Shown: piece by piece, positions 41,949 through 50,805 of the stretch
Layout: every line of letters starts with the position of its first letter
Numbering within the stretch: position 1 is the stretch's first letter
Assembly: GCA_050008495.1 (NCBI GenBank)
Contig: JBEKMN010000068.1
Coordinates: 1-64,000, forward strand
Length of the DNA stretch: 64,000 nucleotides
Direction of reading: 5' to 3'
DNA from: CAVROP01 sp050008495
GTDB lineage: Bacteria > Acidobacteriota > Terriglobia > UBA7540
Translations under genes and position numbers: made by a program
Notes under the pieces: model-generated
What the model saw: the letters and a program-made list of their open reading frames with translations, nothing else
Told to the model about the DNA's origin: nothing
Database searches by the model: none

Positions 41949-44654
41949 GTGAATAGCGATCTCTGGTTTCGCCTTCGAGCGTTGTTTCGGCGCAAGTCCA
42001 GGGAAGAGGACCTGGAAGAGGAGGTCCAATCTCATTTGCGTATGGACGAGAGGGAACGTGTGGCGCAGGGTGAATCTGCCGGCCAAGCTCGAACCGCCGC
42101 GCTCCGCGAATTCGGCAACGTCGGGCTTGTGAAGGAAGTTACGCGGGATATGTGGGGCTGGCGCTGGCTTGAAACTTTGCGGCAGGACGTTCGCTTCGCC
42201 CTGCGCCTGTTACGCCGCAGCCCCGGTTTTACCGCCGTCGCCGTGCTTTCGTTAGCGCTGGGAATCGGCGCCAATACAGGCGTCTTCAGCCTGATCAACA
42301 CCCTCATGCTTCGCCTTCTTCCCGTCCGAGATCCCGAGGGCCTCGTAGAGTTGCTGCACCAATATCCTGGGGAACCTCGGATGAACGGATACTCCTGGCA
42401 GAGCTACGAGCATTTTCGTGATCACAATCACGCCTTCTCCGGCCTTATTGGCTTCAGTCCCTCCCGGTTCGATTTGCGGGGCGAAGGCCTGGGTGGCCAG
42501 ACAGTGGATGGCGAATACGTAGTTGGAGACTTCTTTCGTGTGCTGGGGGTGAAGCCCGCCGTCGGCCGCCTCATTGGACCCGAGGACGACCGGCTGGGCG
42601 GTGCGCACTCGGCAGTGGCCGTGGTGAGTTGGTCCTTCTGGAAGAGCCGCTTTAATCTGGATCCGCGAATTCTGGGCAAGCGAATCATTTTGCAGAATGT
42701 GCCGGTCGCGGTCATTGGAGTGGCGCCGCGTGAATTCTTCGGGCTGGAGATCTGGTCGCGGCCCGACGTTTGGGTGCCCACCGGCCTGGAACCCCTCATC
42801 GACGCCCCCGGCCGGACGTATTTTGGAGCGCCGCTCGCCTTGATCGGGCGCTTGAAGCCCGGCGTTTCCGTCGATCAAGCGCGAGCGGAAATGAGCGTGT
42901 TGTTCCAGTTCACTCTCGATGAAATGAGCAAAGGGAGCAAAAACCCCCTCATTCGCAAAATCAAATTGGAAATCGTGCCAGCGGGGGCCGGGCTGGCGTT
43001 CCTGCGTGACCAGTTCGAGCAGCCGCTGCTGGTCCTGATGGTGCTTGTCGGTCTGCTCCTTCTGATTGCCTGCACCAGCATCGCTACTCTGCTGCTGGCA
43101 CGCGGGGCGGCACGCGAGCATGAAATGGCGCTGCGGGTTTCCCTCGGCGCCGGCAGGATGCGCCTTCTAAGGCAGGTGATGACCGAATCGCTGTTGCTTT
43201 CCGGCGTGGGCAGCCTACTGGGAATCCTGGTGGCCTATGTCGGCGCCCGCGCGCTGGTTCGGATTCTCCTTTCCGGGCGGCCGATTGTGGGGTTGCCGCC
43301 TCATTTCACGTTCGAAGTTCGGCCGGATGCCCACGTGCTGCTCTTCACCCTCGGAGCGGCATTACTGACGGGCGTGCTATTCGGGCTGGTTCCCGCTCTG
43401 CGGGCTGTGATATCGGCGCCGGCGTCCATGTTGCTGGGCGCCACCCGGCCCTCGCAGGCTCGAGCTGCGCGCTTGTTCGGGAAGAGCCTTGTCGCGGCCC
43501 AGGTGGCATTGTCCGTGGGAGTGTTGAGCCTCGCCGGCGTATTCACCCGCCACTTGTCCGACCTGCGGAATCAGCTCGGCTTTGAGCGCGACCACCTTCT
43601 GCTCGTGAGCCTCGATACGGCCCACACCGGGTATTCCGCGGAACAACTATCTCTCTTATATCAGGAGTTGCTGGGGCGCCTGGATGCTCTTCCCGGCGTG
43701 CGCTCGGCAACGATTGGTTCCCCCACTCCGATCTCAGGCGCTGGAGCGGCGAGCTTTGTAGACGTGGAAGGCCTCCAGCAGAAGCCCGAGGACCGCCGCT
43801 ACGTGGCGATATCATGGATCGCGCCCAAGTATTTCCAGACGCTCGGCACGCCTTTGCTGGCAGGCCGTGATTTTACCTTCCAGGATGAAGGCGGCCCGCG
43901 CGTCGCGATCATCAACGAGGCCATGGCGCGATATTACTTCGCCGACGCTAACCCTATTGGAAAGCATCTCAGTATCGAGAAGGATTGGAAAAACATCGGC
44001 GGCCCGGACAAGCCGTATGAAATCGTCGGCGTCGTGGGCGATGCAAAATACGATGACGCGCACGGGGCGCCGCCACGCACCCTCTACCTGACCGCTTTCG
44101 GCGACGGCAGAATGTACGCAAGTGATTTCATCCTCCGCACCAGCATGCCCCCTGATGCAGTGACTGGTGAGGTACGGCGCAGCGTTGCCGAGATATTAAA
44201 GGGCGTTGCGGTGCGCCACGCCACAACCATGTCCGAGCAGGTCGATGCTGCCCTCGTTCCGGAGCGGCTCATCGCCATGCTCTCCGGCTCATTCGGCACG
44301 CTGGGGTTAATCCTCGCCGCGATCGGCCTCTATGGACTGCTGGCGTACGCAGCGGCGCGGCGCACGAAAGAGATTGGCGTCCGCATGGCGCTCGGCGCGA
44401 CGCGCGGCACGGTGACTTGGATGGTGCTGCGAGACGCGCTGGGGATGGTCTCAGCCGGGCTGCTCGTAGGAATCCCGGTGGCGCTTTGGTCCAGGAAATT
44501 CGCCGGTAGTCTGATTGAGGGACTCCCTCCATCCAGCGTCTTGCCCATTTCAATGGCCGCGCTGGGGGTAATCGCCGTGGCATTTATGGCCAGCTACATT
44601 CCCGCGCGCCGGGCGACGAAAGTGGATCCCATGGAGGCGCTGCGGTATGAGTAA
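41949..44654 (+). CDS. ADOP-type ABC transporter permease (MacB/FtsX-like), copy 1
   Basis: The 901-residue inner-membrane protein has the acidobacterial ADOP layout. A short cytoplasmic N-terminus ('DLWFRLRALFRRK', a helical domain with 'ALREFGNVGLVKEVTRDMWG') leads to a first transmembrane helix at 'FTAVAVLSLALGIGANTGVFSLINTL', a periplasmic MacB-PCD domain, three FtsX helices near residues 360-440, then a second MacB-PCD plus FtsX unit to the end. No ATPase partner is adjacent, hence 'orphan permease'. GTG 41949 is chosen by alignment with copy 2: counting back from the shared 'FRLRALFRRK' gives the same number of residues, and GTGGAG lies 7 nt upstream in both. Confidence 0.9.
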   Translation: MNSDLWFRLRALFRRKSREEDLEEEVQSHLRMDERERVAQGESAGQARTAALREFGNVGLVKEVTRDMWGWRWLETLRQDVRFALRLLRRSPGFTAVAVLSLALGIGANTGVFSLINTLMLRLLPVRDPEGLVELLHQYPGEPRMNGYSWQSYEHFRDHNHAFSGLIGFSPSRFDLRGEGLGGQTVDGEYVVGDFFRVLGVKPAVGRLIGPEDDRLGGAHSAVAVVSWSFWKSRFNLDPRILGKRIILQNVPVAVIGVAPREFFGLEIWSRPDVWVPTGLEPLIDAPGRTYFGAPLALIGRLKPGVSVDQARAEMSVLFQFTLDEMSKGSKNPLIRKIKLEIVPAGAGLAFLRDQFEQPLLVLMVLVGLLLLIACTSIATLLLARGAAREHEMALRVSLGAGRMRLLRQVMTESLLLSGVGSLLGILVAYVGARALVRILLSGRPIVGLPPHFTFEVRPDAHVLLFTLGAALLTGVLFGLVPALRAVISAPASMLLGATRPSQARAARLFGKSLVAAQVALSVGVLSLAGVFTRHLSDLRNQLGFERDHLLLVSLDTAHTGYSAEQLSLLYQELLGRLDALPGVRSATIGSPTPISGAGAASFVDVEGLQQKPEDRRYVAISWIAPKYFQTLGTPLLAGRDFTFQDEGGPRVAIINEAMARYYFADANPIGKHLSIEKDWKNIGGPDKPYEIVGVVGDAKYDDAHGAPPRTLYLTAFGDGRMYASDFILRTSMPPDAVTGEVRRSVAEILKGVAVRHATTMSEQVDAALVPERLIAMLSGSFGTLGLILAAIGLYGLLAYAAARRTKEIGVRMALGATRGTVTWMVLRDALGMVSAGLLVGIPVALWSRKFAGSLIEGLPPSSVLPISMAALGVIAVAFMASYIPARRATKVDPMEALRYE

Positions 44655-44656
44655 AG

Positions 44657-44803
44657 CAGTGGCTAGTGGCTAGTGGCTGGTGGCTGGTGGCTAGTGATTA
44701 CTGGTTGGCCAGGGGAGATCCTCGGCTTGTGGCGCCGCCAAGCTTCTTAACGAACGTTTGCCCGCAGATACAAGCCACTGACCACTAGCCACTAACCACT
44801 GAA
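44657..44803. repeat. Inverted tandem arrays of an AGTGGCT-type unit
   Basis: The left array (44657-44700) repeats AGTGGCT/GGTGGCT units; the right (44772-44803) holds inverted copies (AGCCACTGACCACTAGCCAC). The two bracket 70 nt between ADOP permease copies 1 and 2 and could form a long transcript hairpin between two genes of one operon. Confidence 0.8.
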
Positions 44804-44815
44804 GTGGAGGTCCCG

Positions 44816-47476
44816 ATGTTAAGCAAGATTCTGTTTCGCCTGCGAGCACTCTTCCGGCGCAAGTCGATGGAGACGTCGCTCGACGAGGAAGTCCAGGGCC
44901 ATTTGCGGATGGCCGCCCAGGAGCGCATGGATCAGGGTGAATCCGCCGAGCGGGCGCGAGCCGCCGCCCTACGCGAATTCGGCAACGTCGGACTCGTGGA
45001 AGAAGTCACTCGCGGAATGTGGGGTTGGGGCTGGCTTGAAAGCTTGCTGCAAGACTTGCGCTATGGACTCCGCATGCTGGGGAAGAATCCCGGCTTCACT
45101 GCTGTCGCCGTACTCACTCTTGCCCTCGGCATCGGCGCCAACACTGCCGTGTTCAGCCTGATCAACACTATTCTTCTGCGACCGCTGCCGTACCGCACTC
45201 CCTCGGAGCTGGCAGTGGTGTCAGAGACCGTGCCGCAGATGGGCGGCGACCTCGAGGTCGGAATGGCAGCCGGGGAATATCTGGACTATCGCGACCGGAA
45301 CCGTTCCTTCGTGCAGACCGGAGCCTATGAAGACGCGGGATTCAATCTTACAGGAGAAGGAAATCCGTTGCGCATTCATGCCGCTGCGGTTACTGCTTCG
45401 GCATTTCAGCTCCTCGGGGTCTCGCCCGGGCTGGGACGTGTCTTCACAGCCGAGGAGGAGCAAAACGGAGGCGCAGCAGTGGCCGTGCTCTCCTATTCGC
45501 TATGGCAGCGCCACTACGGCGGCGATGCTGGAATTCTGGGCAAAACTATCAAGCTGGATGAAAAACCTTATCTGGTGCTGGGGGTCATGCCGCCGTCATT
45601 TCACTTTCCCTCTGACGGAGCTCCGCTCTCCGAGCGGCCCGACCTGTGGGTTCCGGAAGTGTTCGCTCCAGACCGCTTGAAGGATCGCTTAATGGAATTT
45701 GGCGTCAATTTCATCGGACGGCTGAAGCCGGGTGTGAGCGATCAGCAGGCCCTTGCAGATGTCAACTCCGTGGCTGCCGGGTTTATGCGGCAGCTTCCGG
45801 AATTCTACTCCGGCAACATCCGTGTGGTTCCTCGTGTGCACAAGTTCTCCGCCTATGCAGTGCAAAAGGCTCGGCCGTTGATGATTCTTCTTATGGCCGC
45901 TGTCGCCAGCGTTCTATTGATCGCCTGCGCCAACGTCGCGAACCTGCTTCTCGCTCGCGGCAGTTATCGTACTCACGAAATGGCAGTGCGGAGCGCGATT
46001 GGTGCAGTGCGATCTCGTTTGGTGCGGCAGTGTCTGGTGGAGAGCCTTCTGCTCTCGCTTCTGGGAGCCGGCGGCGGGTTTGCTCTGGCTTTCGTGCTGG
46101 TGAGGGGAGTGCGGGTCTTCGGCCCGGCAGACGTGCCGCGCCTCGAGGAAGTTGCGATCGAGCCCATGGCTTTGGCGTTTACGGTTGTGCTCTTGTTGCT
46201 GACTACGGTGCTGTTCGGATTTGTTCCGGCGTGGCGGCTCTCGCACGTCGCGCCGCAGGACTGCCTGAAGGAATCCTCGCAAAACCGTGGGGCGCGTGGA
46301 ACGGATCGGTTGCAGAATTTCATCGTGGTGGGTGAAATCGCCGCTACGCTTCTTCTGTTAGTCGGGGGCGGCCTGCTGCTCAGGAGTTTCGTGCGAGTCT
46401 TGAATGTTCCTCTTGGGTTTAGTCCTCAGGGCGTTTACATCGTGCGCACCCTGTTTGACGAGGCTCGCTACCCCAATGCCGCGAAGCGAGAGGTTGTACA
46501 GAAGGAACTGATCGACCGCTTCGCGCATCTCCCGGGGGTACAGGTCGTGGCGGCCGCGAGCCACTTGCCGCTAAGCGACAGCCGCCAGATTGGGTTCCGC
46601 CTCGAACATGCCGCGCCCGATGATTTTCACTGGGCGGAAAACTCACTGGTGACGCCGGGATATTTCCATGCCATGGGGATTTCGATGCTGCGCGGCAGGA
46701 ACTTCACGGACCAGGATCGCTCCAACACGTCTTTGGTCGTCATCATCAACGAAACGATGGCGCGCCAGTATTTTCCCGGGCAGGATCCCATCGGCCAACG
46801 GTTCCACTGGGGCGGGCGCGAGTTGTTCACGATTATCGGTATCGCGCGCGACGTACACATTTCGGCCCTCGACGCCGACCCGCCGCCCATGATCTACCAC
46901 TCGATGTTCCAACTTCAGACCCATACCAGCGACCGAACTGCCTTAATCCTCCGAACCGACCGCGGCGCACAGGACAAGGACCTATACGCCCGCATCCAGC
47001 AGCAGATCTGGTCGCTCGACCGGGACCTCCCCATTTACAGCTTTGCGGCCCTTGACACACTAATATCCGAATCGCTGGCTCAGCGTCGCTTCACTACTCT
47101 CCTGACGTTGTCCTTCGGATTGATCGCCTTGGCCCTGGCGCTCATCGGGCTGTTCGGTGTGATGTCTTACCTGGTGGCGCAACAGCAGCGGGAATTGGCC
47201 ATACGCATGGCGCTGGGCGCCAACCAGGCGGGACTCTGGTGGATGGTCATGAAACGCGGCGCCGCGCTCGCTACGTCAGGCTGCGGGATCGGATTGGCCT
47301 TGTTTCCCCTTGCCGAACGCCTGATTCGGGCCACCCTTTACCAGACCAGCGCGTACGATCCACTGACGCTGTTCCTGGTTCCTCTCCTCCTGTTTTCCGT
47401 CGCCCTTCTTGCGAGTTACCTGCCCGCACGCCACGCCACGAAAGTCGATCCCATGGCGGCGCTAAGGTACGAATAA
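44816..47476 (+). CDS. ADOP-type ABC transporter permease (MacB/FtsX-like), copy 2
   Basis: The 886-residue permease has the same layout as copy 1 (N-terminal cytoplasmic helices 'FRLRALFRRKSMETSLDEEVQGHLRM', MacB-PCD, FtsX, MacB-PCD, FtsX) and ends 'KVDPMAALRYE', the family C-terminus shared by all three copies. ATG 44816 follows TGGAGG by 5 nt. It lies in the same direction as copy 1, separated by a tandem-array hairpin, so they may be one transcript. Permeases of this type are thought to act in export or membrane stress response; the substrate is unknown. Confidence 0.9.
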   Translation: MLSKILFRLRALFRRKSMETSLDEEVQGHLRMAAQERMDQGESAERARAAALREFGNVGLVEEVTRGMWGWGWLESLLQDLRYGLRMLGKNPGFTAVAVLTLALGIGANTAVFSLINTILLRPLPYRTPSELAVVSETVPQMGGDLEVGMAAGEYLDYRDRNRSFVQTGAYEDAGFNLTGEGNPLRIHAAAVTASAFQLLGVSPGLGRVFTAEEEQNGGAAVAVLSYSLWQRHYGGDAGILGKTIKLDEKPYLVLGVMPPSFHFPSDGAPLSERPDLWVPEVFAPDRLKDRLMEFGVNFIGRLKPGVSDQQALADVNSVAAGFMRQLPEFYSGNIRVVPRVHKFSAYAVQKARPLMILLMAAVASVLLIACANVANLLLARGSYRTHEMAVRSAIGAVRSRLVRQCLVESLLLSLLGAGGGFALAFVLVRGVRVFGPADVPRLEEVAIEPMALAFTVVLLLLTTVLFGFVPAWRLSHVAPQDCLKESSQNRGARGTDRLQNFIVVGEIAATLLLLVGGGLLLRSFVRVLNVPLGFSPQGVYIVRTLFDEARYPNAAKREVVQKELIDRFAHLPGVQVVAAASHLPLSDSRQIGFRLEHAAPDDFHWAENSLVTPGYFHAMGISMLRGRNFTDQDRSNTSLVVIINETMARQYFPGQDPIGQRFHWGGRELFTIIGIARDVHISALDADPPPMIYHSMFQLQTHTSDRTALILRTDRGAQDKDLYARIQQQIWSLDRDLPIYSFAALDTLISESLAQRRFTTLLTLSFGLIALALALIGLFGVMSYLVAQQQRELAIRMALGANQAGLWWMVMKRGAALATSGCGIGLALFPLAERLIRATLYQTSAYDPLTLFLVPLLLFSVALLASYLPARHATKVDPMAALRYE

Positions 47477-47493
47477 AGCGGCGGCTAATCATT

Positions 47494-47602
47494 GGCAATT
47501 TGTGATTTGCGATTTGTGATTTGTGATTGCTCCGAAAGCTGTTCCCTGAGAGTCATCTTCCGCTCCACCTCAACCGACAATCACAAATCGCAAATCACAA
47601 AT
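47494..47602. repeat. Inverted tandem arrays of a TTTGTGA-type unit
   Basis: The left array (47494-47529) repeats ATTTGTGATTTGCGATTTG-like units; the right (47577-47602) is its near-perfect inverse (ACAATCACAAATCGCAAAT). It sits between copy 2 and the second padR and could act as a terminator stem. Confidence 0.85.
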
Positions 47603-47616
47603 GACATGTTGTCCTC

Positions 47617-47644
47617 TTGACAGTCTAGGGGAAAGGTGTATTCT
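47617..47644 (+). promoter_or_regulatory. Likely promoter of the second padR
   Basis: TTGACA (47617-47622), 16-nt spacer, TATTCT (47639-47644), 27 nt before ATG 47671. Unlike the first padR it has a leader with AGGAGGG (47661-47667). Confidence 0.6.
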
Positions 47645-47670
47645 CATCTCGACCGTCGAGAGGAGGGACC

Positions 47671-48012
47671 ATGAAATCCAGCGAGCTCGTCCAGGGAACT
47701 CTGGACATGCTCATCTTGAAAACCCTGGCGCTTGAACCCCTGCATGGCTATGGCATCGCCTTGCGGATCGAGCAGATCAGCAAGGGAGTATTTCGCGTCA
47801 ACCCAGGCTCGTTGTTTCCCGCCTTCCGCCGCCTGGAGCGGGCGGGATGGATCAAGCCGGAGTGGCGGCCTACGGGGAACAATCGGCGCGCGAAATTCTA
47901 CCAACTCACTACTCTTGGGCGGAAGCAACTGAAAGCCGAGACCGAGGAGTGGGCGCGACAGCTCGCGGCAATCACGCGAATCATGAGGGCGCCGGCCATT
48001 GGTAATTTGTAA
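47671..48012 (+). CDS. PadR-family transcriptional regulator 2
   Basis: The 113-residue paralogue of the first PadR: 'ELVQGTLDMLILKTLALEPLHGYGIALRIEQI', 'NPGSLFPAFRRLERAGWI' and 'RAKFYQLTTLGRKQLKAE'. ATG 47671 follows AGGAGGG directly. It precedes ADOP permease copy 3 by 49 nt, forming a second, shorter cluster. No TACA/TGTA dyad as neat as that of the first padR is visible in its promoter. Confidence 0.92.
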   Translation: MKSSELVQGTLDMLILKTLALEPLHGYGIALRIEQISKGVFRVNPGSLFPAFRRLERAGWIKPEWRPTGNNRRAKFYQLTTLGRKQLKAETEEWARQLAAITRIMRAPAIGNL

Positions 48013-48061
48013 TCGAAGTTGAATGGCATTTCTTCGTGCCTTGGTGGTGAGGGAGGTCGCG

Positions 48062-50704
48062 ATGTTCGATCTACGAAGCATCATTGCAGGTGTCCGCGCA
48101 CTGTTCCGAAAGAAGCAAATGGAACGGGAAATGGATGAGGAGCTTCGCGGCTATCTCGACGCTGCGGTGAAAGAAAAGGTGCGCTCGGGAATGAATCAAG
48201 AGGAAGCGCTGCGTGCGGCGAGAATTGAAATGGGCAGCATGGATGCAGTGAAAGAAGAAATCCGCAGCGCCGGCTGGGAATCGACTCTCGAGACGATCTG
48301 GCAAGATTTGCGCTTCGGTTTGCGTGTGCTGCGCAGGAATCCCGGTTTTACGGCCGTGGCGGCGCTGACGTTGGCCCTCGGCATCGGTGGGACCGCGGTC
48401 GTCTTCAGCCTGCTCGATGCGGTCTTGCTGCGGCCCCTGCCCTACCCCTATTCGGAGCGGCTATTCAGACTCTTTCCCCTCGAGGGCAAGAGAAAACGCG
48501 GTGTCGAGCAGGCGTCATACGCGGACTTCCGCGATTGGCAGCGTCAAACCCGCACGTTCGAATCCCTGGCCGCCTATGGAGGTGACTCTCTGAATCTGAC
48601 AGGCACGGCGGAACCCGAGCGCGTTCAGGCTTCGACCGTCACGCCCGGCTTCTTCGCGACCTTGGGAGTTAGCCCTGTGCTTGGGCGCGAATTCAGGAGC
48701 GATGACGCCGAAAGCGTGGCCATCTTGAGTTACGCGCTCTGGCAGAGGCGATTCGGCGGCGATGCAGGAATCGTCGGCAAACCGATCCACGTCGAGGGGC
48801 GTGCCTACACGGTCGTCGGCGTGTTGCCGCCCGAGGTTCGCTTTCGATCACACCCCTGGGCGACCCCGGCGTCCGACATCTTCGTACCTGTCGTTCCAAC
48901 CCCGGCCCGTAATTGGCATAGCGTGCGGGTGTTGGGACGCCTTGCCCCGGGTGTAAGCAAAGAGCAGGCGCTGGCGGAGATTAACGGCATCGCCGCCCGT
49001 CTCAAGCAAGCCTATCCCGAGTCGGAAGCGCTTGGAATCGCTTTCGAACCGCTCGCGCAATACGTCGTTTCGGGCGCCGACCAGACTGTGTGGCTTCTGT
49101 TGGGCGCAGTCGCCTTCGTGCTTCTCATTGCGTGCGCCAACGTCGCGAACCTGCTCTTATCCCAGGGTGCCGCGCGCGAGCGCGAGATGGCCATCCGCAC
49201 GGCGGTGGGGGCCAGCCGCGGTCGCATCTTGCGCCAACTGTTAACCGAAAGCCTGCTCCTGGCAAGTTCCGGCGGCGCGATTGGCATCGCGCTGGCTTAT
49301 TGGGCAATACCACTGGTGGTGCGCATTGCGCCGCCGTTCAGTTCCCTGTTCTCGCGGCTCGAAGATGCCCATCTCCACCTTAATTGGACGGTGCTGGGCT
49401 TCAGCGCGCTCTTGTCGGCGCTCTCGAGCGTTCTGTTCGGCGTTTTGCCTGCTTGGAAAGCTACCCGACCTGCGCAAAGCTCCTTCGCCGCCAGTCGCGC
49501 GGGCGGGATGCGCGGAGGACTGATGGCGCTCGAAGTTGCCTTGTCCCTAGTTTTGCTGGTCGGCGCAGGCCTGATGATGAAGAGCCTCATTCGTCTGCTG
49601 GAAGTTGACGTGGGTTTCCGCACCGAACATCTGCTGACCATGCAGGTGAGTCTTTCTGAGGCGAAGTACTCCACACCTGAAAAGCAGGCTGCGTACTTCG
49701 ACCAAGTCCTGCAGCGCCTCGCGGCAATGCCTGCGGTCCTCTCGGCCGGCACCGTCACGGACCTCCCGTTAACGCGCAACGAGACATCGAACGGGTTCGA
49801 GATTCCGGGACCACATCCCGGGCAGGGCACAGCGGGCTACCATGCCCTCAGCGCGGGTTATTTTCGCACCATGGGAATACCGTTGTTGAATGGCAGAGAG
49901 CTGGAGATGGGTGACTCTGCAAACTCACCCTTGGTCGGCGTGATCAACCGCAGCATGGCCGGCAAATACTGGCCGAACGAGAATCCCGTGGGCAAGACAA
50001 TCGTAGTTTACCGCTTCGTGGCCGAGCGAACCTCCGCAGGCACGCACGTCCAGTTCAAACCGCACATGCTCGCGATCGTCGGAATCGTGAGTGATATTCG
50101 GCAACTCGGGCTGGATGCGCCGCCTGATCCTGAGCTTTTCATGCCCTACGACCAATGGCCGGCGCAGGAGATGTCGCTGGTGCTGCGCGTCGCCGCAGAG
50201 CCGTCATCGCTGATTCCTCAAGTCGAGAAAGAGATCTGGCGAGTCGATCCCGACCAGCCGGTCACCGATATCAAGACCATGGATGAATGGGTGGCCAGAG
50301 AAGCCGCGGGAAGGCGGTTCATCTTGCTATTGATTGGGGCTTTCGCGTCGATCGCAGCGGTGCTGGCGGCAGTGGGCATCTACGGCGTGGCTTCTTATGG
50401 TATGCGGCAGCGAACCCACGAAATCGGTGTTCGCATGGCCCTGGGCGCACGAGGGCAGCAGGTTGTTTGGCTGATTCTCCGCCAGAACCTCAGTTGGCTC
50501 GTGATCGGAATCGCCGCTGGAATTGCAGGCGCGTTCGCCTTGACGCGGCTGCTAGCTTCATACCTTTATTCGGTGCGGCCTACTGACGCTTCAACCTTTG
50601 GGCTCATCGTGCTCGTGCAATTGGCAATCGCCGCGTTGGCCAGCTTCATCCCCGCGCGCCGAGCGACGAAGGTTGATCCCATGGTGGCGCTGCGCTACGA
50701 ATGA
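48062..50704 (+). CDS. ADOP-type ABC transporter permease (MacB/FtsX-like), copy 3
   Basis: The 880-residue permease has the ADOP layout with a more divergent N-terminus ('MFDLRSIIAGVRALFRKKQMEREMDEELRGYLDAAV'), then MacB-PCD/FtsX twice, ending 'KVDPMVALRYE'. GGGAGG lies 5-8 nt before ATG 48062; the frame is open 13 codons further upstream but that part is not family sequence. It is partnered only with padR 2. An ATPase gene is not in view, and copies 1-3 together suggest local amplification. Confidence 0.9.
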   Translation: MFDLRSIIAGVRALFRKKQMEREMDEELRGYLDAAVKEKVRSGMNQEEALRAARIEMGSMDAVKEEIRSAGWESTLETIWQDLRFGLRVLRRNPGFTAVAALTLALGIGGTAVVFSLLDAVLLRPLPYPYSERLFRLFPLEGKRKRGVEQASYADFRDWQRQTRTFESLAAYGGDSLNLTGTAEPERVQASTVTPGFFATLGVSPVLGREFRSDDAESVAILSYALWQRRFGGDAGIVGKPIHVEGRAYTVVGVLPPEVRFRSHPWATPASDIFVPVVPTPARNWHSVRVLGRLAPGVSKEQALAEINGIAARLKQAYPESEALGIAFEPLAQYVVSGADQTVWLLLGAVAFVLLIACANVANLLLSQGAAREREMAIRTAVGASRGRILRQLLTESLLLASSGGAIGIALAYWAIPLVVRIAPPFSSLFSRLEDAHLHLNWTVLGFSALLSALSSVLFGVLPAWKATRPAQSSFAASRAGGMRGGLMALEVALSLVLLVGAGLMMKSLIRLLEVDVGFRTEHLLTMQVSLSEAKYSTPEKQAAYFDQVLQRLAAMPAVLSAGTVTDLPLTRNETSNGFEIPGPHPGQGTAGYHALSAGYFRTMGIPLLNGRELEMGDSANSPLVGVINRSMAGKYWPNENPVGKTIVVYRFVAERTSAGTHVQFKPHMLAIVGIVSDIRQLGLDAPPDPELFMPYDQWPAQEMSLVLRVAAEPSSLIPQVEKEIWRVDPDQPVTDIKTMDEWVAREAAGRRFILLLIGAFASIAAVLAAVGIYGVASYGMRQRTHEIGVRMALGARGQQVVWLILRQNLSWLVIGIAAGIAGAFALTRLLASYLYSVRPTDASTFGLIVLVQLAIAALASFIPARRATKVDPMVALRYE

Positions 50705-50735
50705 TCGTCGATCTGCGATTGCCGATTGTCGATTG
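50703..50735. repeat. GATTGTCGATT-type tandem array at a stop codon
   Basis: CGTCGATCTGCGATTGCCGA and following GATTGTCGATTGA form an array of a GCGATTG-like unit starting inside the copy-3 stop codon. No inverted partner is seen before the convergent protease gene. Confidence 0.6.
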
Positions 50736-50805
50736 AGAATAGTTTCGAGTTTCGATTTTCCAGTTTCCGTTTATTGCCCTTCCGCCATCGACATCGTGGT
50801 TGTGG

